NCBI GenBank assembly: GCA_022225965.2
Contig: JAKJXP020000010.1
Span: 1 to 64,000, forward strand
Reading direction: 5' to 3'
Origin: Diatrype stigma
Taxonomy: Eukaryota; Ascomycota; Sordariomycetes; Xylariales; Diatrypaceae
DNA length: 64,000 nt
The translations under genes and the position numbers were made by a program. Below are positions 55,456 to 64,000 of the stretch, piece by piece (position 1 is the first letter of the stretch; each line of letters begins with the position of its first letter). Below the pieces are notes generated by a model, which did not search any database, was not told the DNA's origin, and saw only the letters and a program-made list of their open reading frames with translations.

Positions 55456-58362
55456 ATGGATCGGTCTATGGAGATGGATTACGATCTAGATGAGCTAGAC
55501 TCGGCTCTAAGCGAGGCACGGCACCAAACAGCCGCCGTCGGCGGTCCTCCTCGGGATGGCGGCACAGGGCGCACCAATCCCGGGACTCGGCGCGGAAGTC
55601 TAGTGCCGACCGGTCCCACGGGTACGGGAAACTACAGCAGCAGCCGCCCACGCCAGCCACAGGGCTACAAGCTCAACCTCTTCCATTTTGACCTACGGGA
55701 ACTTGTGAGAGACCTCTTGCTCACCAGGGGCGAGAGCCGGGTTTCCTACCATGAGTACGCCGTCTTTTCGCCACCCGGTGTGGACCCTAGCAGCGAACAG
55801 CGCACGCCAAGTATCATGGCGGAGGGTGAGGATGCGAAGCGTATGTTTCGCCAAGCAGTGAAAAGTGGCCATGGTCTGGACAACGAGGTGAGCTCCCCCA
55901 AGCCGCTGATGCATATTACTGAATGCAAATAATGCCAAGGCTATGTTGTATACTCGCAATGACCGGCCTATCGCCCCGAAGCAATAAGTCGACATCGTGA
56001 TACACATTTGGTTGACACGAAAGTTCTACAACAGGGCGAATTCACCGCCAAGCCGAAAGGGGCCCATCAACTGAAAGGTAGAGTGCGTCAAATGTAAGTT
56101 CGGTTGTGTTGGTACACTCAGCCTATCTCATTGCCCTATGAGCTGCGCCAAGTCTCCTCTAAGCCCCGACTAAATCTGGTGCAGTATCGCATACCGACGA
56201 CCGCGTCATAAGGTGCCCGACGAACTCGAATTCGAGAAGGGTATCGCGGATGGTCTAGAACTGACCGTCGATGATTACAATTGCCTCAATCTGCACGCGG
56301 CCACCCTACCGTCCTTACAAAGGGTTACCGTCGAGTCGTCATTCTGGAATTCGAGACGAGATACGCTACGTGAGTATCACCAACCATCCCTGTGCCTCTC
56401 AAAGTCTACGATGTGGCCCCACACAATATATTACCTCGATGCTGACGGAAAACAACGTGAGAAGATCTGATTTTAAGCTTCTCTCCCAGCCCACAACCCC
56501 CGTACGACTTCTTGTCGATGCGGTATGACCTGCGGCGGAAGACAACCACGGCTCTCATCCGCCGCTCATTCGACACCCGCTGGCACGAGGAAGACGCGCT
56601 GGACGAATATGAGCGCCGGCTCGACTCGTGCCGGGACCGCTGGTCGCACCCGCTCGTGCTGCCGATCGTGCTCCTGCAGGTGCAGCTGTACCGCACGGAG
56701 GAGGCGGTCGTCGCGAACAACGGCGAGGTCCTCATGCTCGAGGCGCACGTGGACGCGGTGACGGGGACGACGGGCCAGGCCAACGCCGAGGCGTACCGGC
56801 AGCGGATGCTGAAGAACGCGGCCCGCCCCCCGGGCCCGCTCAAGCGGCTGTCCACGCTGAAGGGGAAGGTCGGGGACAAGATCAGCGGCGGGCACAACCG
56901 GAGCCACGATCTGCATGCGGGGGCGCAGCAGCACGACAGGGTCCCCCTGGACCCGGACGACGTGCCGCCGCAGACGATCCACCTGATGAAGGAGGCGCAC
57001 GACGTCCTGAAGGGCGCGATCAAGCTGCTGGACACATTGCGGTGGATGGAGCGCGCGCTGAAGCTCATCATACAGGCTGGCGACGAGCTCGACAATCGTG
57101 TGAAGGAAATGCGACGACAGCGACAAGCAGCAGCCAGGGGCGGCGGCGGCGGCGTCGACGCCGAAGATGACGAGGAAGAGGAAGAGGAAGAGGAAGAGGA
57201 GGATGATTTGACATCGCATTGGCACGAGATGCGCCAATATCTCGATTGCATCTGGCGACTGTGCACCTCGCTCGAGACAGATAGGCGCATGTCTGAGCTG
57301 CGGTGCCGCGCGCAGATCGATATTGTAAGTTATCCCCCCATTCTCTGATACCTATCATTACACGTCGTCCTTGCATACATGTCACCACCCCCCCCCCCCC
57401 CCCCCAAAAAAGAAAGGCTTTGGGATGGATACTTACAAGACCGCCGCCGCCGTAGATCTACTCCAAAATGGCGCAAGAAGACAACAACCTGAATGCGCGC
57501 ATGGCCGTCGCCTCGACGCGAGACAGCTCCTCCATGAAGGCGCTCGCCGTGATCACGGCCATCTTCCTGCCGGGAGAATACATGGGCACCCTGTTCGGCG
57601 TGGACTTCTTCAACTGGGAGCAGGGCACAGCGGGCGACCCCTCAGTCTCAGAAGATGCCAATCCCGCGTTCCCACGCCCGGTCATCATGCCTAGGTAAGC
57701 AACGAACGCAATCCAACAAACTTGGCGCTCTGGTTTCTTTTCCCCACAAGTATTACCGCACGAGGCTCGTAGCATGCAATCACTTGTGTCACGCTGACTA
57801 ACTGACCTACCTGCCGAACAGCTTCTGGGTCTACTGGGCCTTCACGATCCCCCTGACGATCTTCATCGTGGCCGGGTGGCGCGCCTGGTGGGTGAACCAG
57901 GACCGGTACTTCCGGCGGCACCTGAGCATGGAGCTCAGCAACGAGCGGTACTGGACGACGGACGGGCGGCCGCGCGACCTCGAGACGTCGTTCCTGCAGG
58001 ACTTCCTCAGCGTCTTCCGGCGCGGCGGCGCCCTCACCACCGCCAACACCACCATCGTGGGCGGCGGCTTCGGCGGCACAGATGCGAATGGCAGCAGGGC
58101 GCGGGAGGCGCGGAGGAAGGCCCTGAGCATCGATAGCCGCGAGACGCAGATGACGCCGCAGCAGCAGCAGCAACAGAAGAAACTGGGCTTGCTGAGGGGA
58201 GGAGGGTGGGCTACTTCGAGCCCGAGCCCCGGCACGAGCTTCACGAAGGAGGAGCAGCAGATGGCGGCGGAGGATTCGGCGGGAGGCGGAGGGGGCAACA
58301 CGAGGTTTCGCAAGATCTCCTTCGCGGGGCCGCGTCAGCCGGACCTCACCTCGCCTGTTTGA
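55456..58362 (+). CDS. CorA-like two-helix membrane protein
   Basis: Six exons: 55456-55887, 56035-56093, 56185-56369, 56462-57324, 57456-57694 and 57822-58362, 772 residues. The N-terminus is disordered. A large helical domain (about 230-510) contains DLRRKTTTALIRRSFDTRWH and an uninterrupted acidic tract at about 467-480. The C-terminal pair of helices is CorA-like: ARMAVASTRDSSSMKALAVI leading into IFLPGEYMGTLFGV (helix 1), and FWVYWAFTIPLTIFIVAGW (helix 2). CorA channels carry GMN after helix 1; here the position reads GVDFFNW, so magnesium conduction is doubtful. Many fungal relatives with this architecture are annotated as CorA-like without proof of transport. The exon 4 acceptor is a GAGAAG tandem, so one residue is uncertain. 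The Ser/Gln/Gly-rich tail is low complexity. Confidence 0.85.
57388..57405 (+). repeat. 18-base poly-C run in an intron
   Basis: Lies in the fourth intron of the CorA-like gene, about 50 bases before the acceptor at 57455, and is followed by an A-run. It is similar in length and position to the poly-C run in the amidase gene. Confidence 0.95.
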
Positions 58363-58925
58363 TATTTGGTGATCCTGCTTTGTGCAACGAAGCGAGCGAG
58401 CGAGCGAGCGAGCAAGTGGGCGTGCAAGCGGGTGGACTGCCTTACAGCAGTAGATTTGCAGGTTGCCTTCTCAGCCACGCAAACCACGGAATGGGCGGTC
58501 ACGTCATAATTAACGATAACATGCGCTTTACACATATCATTGAGAGCTTAGAATAATGAACTTACGATAACTTTGATGCACCTTATATCATCAGCCTTAC
58601 CTTACACTTTCCTGAGATTCATCATGAAATACATCATTGTTCAGTAATGTCGACAGCGCGGAAACGACGAAGCGGATTCGATAAGGGAAATATACCATTT
58701 CCAATCATGATTATATCTCGTTACAGCTACCCGTAGATGACCATCAGTAGGTATTGACAACTGCTGACTTTCCAAAATGCTACATCCCGTACGCCATACG
58801 CCTACTTGAAACCCAATCATTACTTATCCACCCTTGAGACGGCTTGAATTAACACCAGCTATCACGTCCTTGCCGCTGCAACAGCCCCGACCACCAAGTT
58901 CCGAAGCTCCTGTAGTGTAAAGGAT
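58363..58925. other. Spacer between convergent genes
   Basis: 563 bases of 3' flank shared by the CorA-like and carboxylesterase genes. A short GAGC microsatellite (GAGCGAGCGAGC) lies at about 58392-58411. Confidence 0.6.
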
Positions 58926-60638
58926 TCAAATGCGCAAAATTTCAACATTATTAGTGATGTACTCGCAGCTCTCGGACCTGAAGTCATCCGCCAGCAGCTC
59001 GCCGTGATCATTAAAGATCCACATCAGGTCGTTATTCTCGCCCCACTGAGGCCACTCGGGGAAATCGTCGCTAGTCCCATTGTTGGGGTCGAGAGTGTAA
59101 AGAAAAGAGAGGTAGTAGCTCTGGAAGGCTTTGCTGGCGAAGTTGGGGAGGATGCCGTAGAAGACCTGCAGCAGGTCGGAGCCGTGGAAGGTGCCCAGCA
59201 CGGGCGTGCCGTAGTCGTAGGACGCGAGGTAGGACCACGAGGGCACGTCCGGGTTCGCGGCCAGCGTCGTCTGCAGGAACAGCCGCCGCGTCAGCGTGAA
59301 CACCAGGTCGCCCAGGATCGCCGCCAGCGCCTTGAACTCCGGGTACACGTTGTTCAGCAGGCTCGTCCGGAAGGGGCTGCCCGCCGCGATTGAGGGGTCG
59401 TACGTGTTCACGAGCGCCGTGAGTTGGTCTCGGGAGGCGCCGTTGAAGAACAGGGTGGCCAGATAATCGACGATGTCATCAGTGGTCGTGATGTTGGGTT
59501 GGAAGAGGCTGAACAGCGTGCCTTCGTCTTCTAGGTCGCCGTTGATCATCGGCACGGCCGCATACTGTCCACTCTGGGCGAGCAAGTCCGGGCTCTGGGG
59601 TAGCACATTACCGTCCGGTCGTGGGACGTACGACAGCGCCACGGAGCTGTAGCTGAGGACCCCAGGAACGCTGTTGGCCGCAGCTAGGAACGTGTCGTAA
59701 TCTGCCTCGCGAAGGCACTCCAAAGTATCAGATGCGGAGGAGCAGTTGGCCGCATCCACTACTGTGTCATAAACAACTTGGCTTTTAGCAGAGTCCACGG
59801 AGTCTGCCGGGACGAGGCTGCCACTGTTCATGATCGCCCCTCGGAAGAGAGGCTTGCCATTGTATGTATTATCACCACCATAGAGAGCCATCTGGTCGAA
59901 TACGGAAATGGCACCGGCCGATTCTCCCCATATAGTAACCTTCTCAGGGTCGCCGCCGAAGGCAGCAATATTGTCGGCGACCCATTCCAGGCCCATCCTC
60001 TGATCTAAGAGGCCGAGGTTCGACGCACCGTCTGCTAGGATCTCCTTCCCAGGCAGGAAACCGAACCCACCGACGCGGTAGTTCACAGCGACATAGATGA
60101 ACGGCTTGTCCTGGTCTACGCCGTTCCGAATGAGAGACGTTCCATCGTACATCTGTGCGCTTCCGAGCTCAAATGCGCCTCCAAATATCCAGAACAGCAC
60201 AGGAAGCTTGGCATCCGCTGCCGTGCCGGCAGGGCGCTGCACCCGCATCGTCAAGCAGTCTTCCGTCTGGTCCGTTACGGTCTGGAAGAGCGGCGTGTTG
60301 ACCAGCTTGCCGAGGAGCGAGACGAGCAGATCATTCCCCGCAGTCGAAAAGAACATCTGAGGGCAGGACGGACCCAGACCGGTGGCATCGAAGTTACCAA
60401 GAGAGGAGTTGAGTCTCTGTGGCGGCTTGAGCCGGAGTGGGCCTACTGGAGCTTCCGCAAAGGGGATACCAGCAAAGGAATCCACACCCAGGGCGGATGA
60501 ACCAGTGATCGTGCCCTGTGGCGTGGTCACTGTCGTCCGTACGACCCGGTCTTCCAGCGTATGAGTTCGTGCCGGGGCTGCTGCGCCCAGTCCGGAAAAC
60601 CCGGAGGCGATGAGCAGGGAAAGGAATGCGGGCTTCAT
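58926..60638 (-). CDS. Secreted type B carboxylesterase/lipase
   Basis: Intronless gene of 570 residues, the usual length for the family that includes Candida rugosa-type lipases and fungal cholinesterase-like enzymes. It hydrolyses carboxylic esters outside the cell. A signal peptide spans about 1-20 (MKPAFLSLLIASGFSGLGAA). The family signature EDCLTMRVQRP (with Cys about 128) and the nucleophile elbow IWGESAGAISVF (Ser about 240) are present. Glu about 372 in GDLEDEGTLFS and His about 485 in GTFHGSDLLQVF complete the Ser-Glu-His triad. The oxyanion motif reads WIFGGAF, with Phe in place of the usual HGGG/YGGG first residue. Several N-glycosylation sequons (NSS, NCS, NIT, NGT) fit secretion. 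The substrate is unknown. Confidence 0.93.
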   Translation of the reverse strand: MKPAFLSLLIASGFSGLGAAAPARTHTLEDRVVRTTVTTPQGTITGSSALGVDSFAGIPFAEAPVGPLRLKPPQRLNSSLGNFDATGLGPSCPQMFFSTAGNDLLVSLLGKLVNTPLFQTVTDQTEDCLTMRVQRPAGTAADAKLPVLFWIFGGAFELGSAQMYDGTSLIRNGVDQDKPFIYVAVNYRVGGFGFLPGKEILADGASNLGLLDQRMGLEWVADNIAAFGGDPEKVTIWGESAGAISVFDQMALYGGDNTYNGKPLFRGAIMNSGSLVPADSVDSAKSQVVYDTVVDAANCSSASDTLECLREADYDTFLAAANSVPGVLSYSSVALSYVPRPDGNVLPQSPDLLAQSGQYAAVPMINGDLEDEGTLFSLFQPNITTTDDIVDYLATLFFNGASRDQLTALVNTYDPSIAAGSPFRTSLLNNVYPEFKALAAILGDLVFTLTRRLFLQTTLAANPDVPSWSYLASYDYGTPVLGTFHGSDLLQVFYGILPNFASKAFQSYYLSFLYTLDPNNGTSDDFPEWPQWGENNDLMWIFNDHGELLADDFRSESCEYITNNVEILRI

Positions 60639-63600
60639 AGTGTAGCTTGAACTTCGACTCTAAATTCGAAAAGCCTTGGCTGACCAGTGTATATCATAAG
60701 ACTAGTTCGGTTCCAGCCAGAATGGTTCTGGTATCTCGACACACTAGTTGGACGCGGTACGGTTCCAACTGTGGCATCGATGGGGGATCTGGGCCACTTA
60801 TGTATAAGCTCGTTCGTTATAGATCTTACCGGGTGCGAGCAGGCCCGGGCCGTGAACCAAGATACGAGTTCGAGCGAGCCAGGTGATCATCAGAGGCTAC
60901 CCGTAGAGAGGGAAACCGGCCGGTGCCAGAGATTTACAGCCCAGCTAGCCACCCTGAGGGCGGCGGAGGTGTGAAAGAAGACAATTTTCTAGACGAACAA
61001 CTTGAAGTCGCAACACTTTCCTGTTTCGAGACCGTCTTGATGGCCGAAGACTGTCAGTTGAGGCAGAAAGTTGGAGTACTGGACGACTTCAGGCTGCTAT
61101 ATTGGTGCAAAAATCCGGGTGTGGTGGATCCGATTCGATCCCTTTGCGAGATTTCTGAGATGGATGGGGCGGAGGCCCGCACGGCGCATACAGGATTTAC
61201 TACACGGAGATAGTCGAGGCCAGACAGAAGCCGAGGCATGGAGCGTTCGTCCACGGCCACGTTGAAATGTTGATGTCGTACATAATCAGACATCTTGCCA
61301 TGTTCGTGGTAGATCGGCATAAGTCGGAGGATGCTAATTGGTCCCAACGGAACCGAAGAGGAGTACATGCCTACTCGATAAGATAGATCTGGTGCTAGGG
61401 TGAAATAGTGAGTAGCTTGTGAAAGTCTTCATTAAGACGGTTTTCGTTCGTTCCGTTGGGGTGAAGTAGTGAAGTGGTGGTGAAGGCGGTAAGGGCGTAG
61501 GATCGCGGTAGCTGAGCGTGTAAGAATAGGTACATACCCACATACTACTGACTTACATACATACGTACATAACTAGGTAGTATGTACAATAGATGGCTAC
61601 GAAAAGGAGAACCCCCCCGATCGCCATCACGCGTGCAGGCAATATTGGAGGCCCAGCCAATCAACATCCTCCACCATCCGGCACTAACGTACGAAGCGCT
61701 GATCCGCCAGTCCGGTCTACCTATTGACAGGGCTTTACCCCGCAAAACCCCCGGGCGACTACCCCTGGAGCAGACCCTGGAGGCACAACCTCTAGCGTCA
61801 TTGAGCATTCTCTCACACCACACCAGCACACCCAGAATATCGCCGAGCCGTTGCTGCTCAACTGAACCTGAACCTGCTCTGTCGTGATTGGATGAGAGCT
61901 CGGGATGGTTCCCCTTTGGGTAACATACAACTTCGCTTTCTCGCATCTGTGAGCCAAGAGAAATATTACCAATCCAGGCAAACCTCGCCAGCGGTCAGCT
62001 TGCAGCCAGCCACAACTGCTTAGGTATTGCTTCCTACCCGGTTGAAAGATCGTACCTAGGCTGCTAGGCATGCTGCAAGTGCGCGTGATTGCTCAGCGCA
62101 TCGCAAACGGCTTGCGGATCGACAGGGCATCCGAAGCTGCGGCTGTTCTTGTGCGACTTCGTAACAAGATTGTCTGGACTGCTATTAGCTGAAGATAATT
62201 AGCTAGAAATACGATATATGGAAGGTTCGTATTATTGACTCCGATCCCGGAACAATCGGTTCGCAGCATTGAACACACGACTCGAAGATTATTGCAAGAA
62301 CATCTGCGTGAAGAAAGCTGGGGTTGTATGGATTATGACGATGATGGCGATGCTGGATAAATGCAGCTCAATAATGGAGGAGCTGTTGTTCTAGGCTATA
62401 AGTAAACACCAGCAACACCACCTGCTACAAGCAGTCTAGGGCTGCAACAATGACTGTGTGGATATAGCAGCGGCCTCGCTCCTGAGTAACTTTCTGTTGC
62501 AATTCGGGGGGCTTCTACCGGAGATATAAATCCCCGGTTATCCACCGGGCTAACGTCCGCCCTGGTCCTCCCTGTATAACCACGTATATAGAGGAAGAAC
62601 TTTAGCTCTTCAGCTAAAATCCTACTTAGTAAGACAATGGTCGTCCCATACTTTATATAGCATTAGCTGCCACGTAATACTCCGTTGAAGGACCGATGTC
62701 AAGGTGAATATGTCTATCACGCCATGAGCTTCTAGAACAAGGAACGAAACTTCAGTGCCTTGGAATTGATAGACGTCAGGGTAATACGCAATCATCAATG
62801 GGCGATTAATATAGATTAAACGTTGTCATCACCTTTGTAAGTTTCGTATCAACGTGGCAGTGAGCTAAGATGCTCAACACGAAAGCGTAGGTATGTAGCT
62901 AATGGTGCTCACCCATTGGAAGTCACTGTTTGTTTGATGTATTTATTGACATGCAACACTTGCAACATTGGAGGTCAACGATCTCTCCAGGGCTGTTTCA
63001 ATAAATGATATAAATTCTAGTCATCTACCCAGGATGCTTTGAGTACTATTGCCGAATTTTACATCTTATCTGGTATCTAAATGGACCTTGTTAGTCCCAT
63101 CCAAACAAGAAGTAATGATGGCTTCACCTACATGCTCATTCTAGCGTACAATGGTGGCGCATATAGAATGGGAGATACTTCGTAGAGGTCCTCAAAGCAG
63201 TACTGTGGCTATGGCATATTTTTTCAACATTGTTAACGGGAACTCGCAGTTATAAGAAATGATCCTCTTGGCCTTGACCAGCCTTGCGAGAACTTATCCC
63301 CGATTCCATTCTTCCTCGAGGAGGTTCCCCTGAAGAATTCGCTGTGGAAGTGAACCACCCCCTTGCATGGATGTAAGAGTCTCAGTTGAATCTCTTGCGG
63401 CCCGTGGAAAGCGGCGCAGCCAGGGAATGCTCTAACCTCACTCTTAGTGAGCCGAGGGGCGCGAATGACCGCTATTCTTGTTGCCCCTTGGTTAATCTGA
63501 TTTGCTCGTGTCTTAGCTGAAGTCCTAGCGTTATGGGAACACCCGAGCCTAGTTCAACAGTAGAAGGGTAAGAATCAAGATGCAAAATGTTGATTTAGAG

Positions 63601-64000
63601 TCTGTCACCATATTCAAGGTGGTTTGGTATTACCCGGAGGCTTCATGTGGACATTAAAATATAGAATTTCTCATCATGCTATGGGCAGAGATTCTTTTCG
63701 AATAACCATAGCAGCTGCCTAGTTACCTCGCAGGCTAATAATAGTAATACGTAATTGTCCTTCCCATATTAGGACCACTGATTTTTATCTCTATTTCACT
63801 CTCTTGGTCTAAGAGTGTATTTTCAGTGAGACAGGGATGATACCAAGAGATAGAGTAATGAGACCACATAAGTTTCAACGCTGAACCTTCCTACCAGCCA
63901 TTCGAACAAATGTATGGCTCAGCCGTATATAGAGAAGATATATGGAAAGCTGGGAGATGTCGAGGTGCTAGGTACAGCACATTCAATCTCTGAGGCGAAG
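60639..64000. other. Gene-poor terminal region
   Basis: 3.3 kb up to the window edge with no supported gene. The first 300 bases should be the esterase promoter. Frames between 60900 and 62100 are short and motif-free; from about 62300 the sequence is AT-rich with many stops. A gene may begin beyond the window edge. Confidence 0.55.

Noticed and set aside
56406..57290. 294-codon Ser-rich minus-strand frame in the CorA-like gene
   Set aside because: Shadow of the acidic and Arg-rich plus-strand exon, which splices in frame with its neighbours.

Overview
The window looks like a nuclear contig of a filamentous ascomycete (Pezizomycotina, probably Sordariomycetes; the class is inference). Most genes carry short introns (roughly 50-120 nt) with GTRNGY donors, CTRAC-type branch points and YAG acceptors. 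Coding exons are GC-rich against AT-richer spacers. The families are typically fungal: a Zn2Cys6 regulator, a Dfg5/Dcw1-like GH76 enzyme, a fungal CorA-like protein, a DUF3716-like protein and mS23. Fifteen intact protein genes and two clear gene relics are supported. I rebuilt the splice structures by hand; in each multi-exon gene the exon lengths sum to a multiple of three. I saw no tRNA, rRNA, CRISPR array, plasmid feature or intact transposon.

Layout. 1-12 kb: an aldehyde dehydrogenase, a decayed ankyrin-repeat relic, two convergent paralogues with von Willebrand A domains, then a divergent pair of mitochondrial genes (a PPR protein and ribosomal protein mS23). 12-31.6 kb: a coiled-coil protein, a gene-poor 5 kb, an amidase convergent with a type II membrane glycosyltransferase-like gene, a small alpha/beta hydrolase and a Cys-rich DUF3716-like gene. 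31.6-46 kb: a 5.5 kb gene-free block rich in TAGG repeats before a short conserved-looking gene, a SET-domain lysine methyltransferase, another gene-free block, and a GH76 mannanase-like cell-wall gene. 46-54.5 kb: the most pathway-like part, with a Zn2Cys6 regulator divergent from a flavin monooxygenase, followed on the same strand by an MFS sugar-type transporter and a frameshifted fragment of a medium-chain reductase. 55-64 kb: a CorA-like two-helix membrane protein, a secreted type B carboxylesterase convergent with it, then 3.3 kb without a recognisable gene.

How genes may work together. Regulator, monooxygenase, transporter and dead reductase could be a small metabolic cluster that has lost one enzyme; a candidate CGG-N9-CCG site lies in the shared regulator/monooxygenase promoter. 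The PPR and mS23 genes share a divergent promoter and both probably act in mitochondrial gene expression. The two vWA paralogues both carry PPxY motifs ahead of the vWA domain, which suggests, but does not prove, binding to WW domains of a NEDD4/Rsp5-type ubiquitin ligase. I did not find a clearly novel multi-gene system; these three groupings are the best leads.
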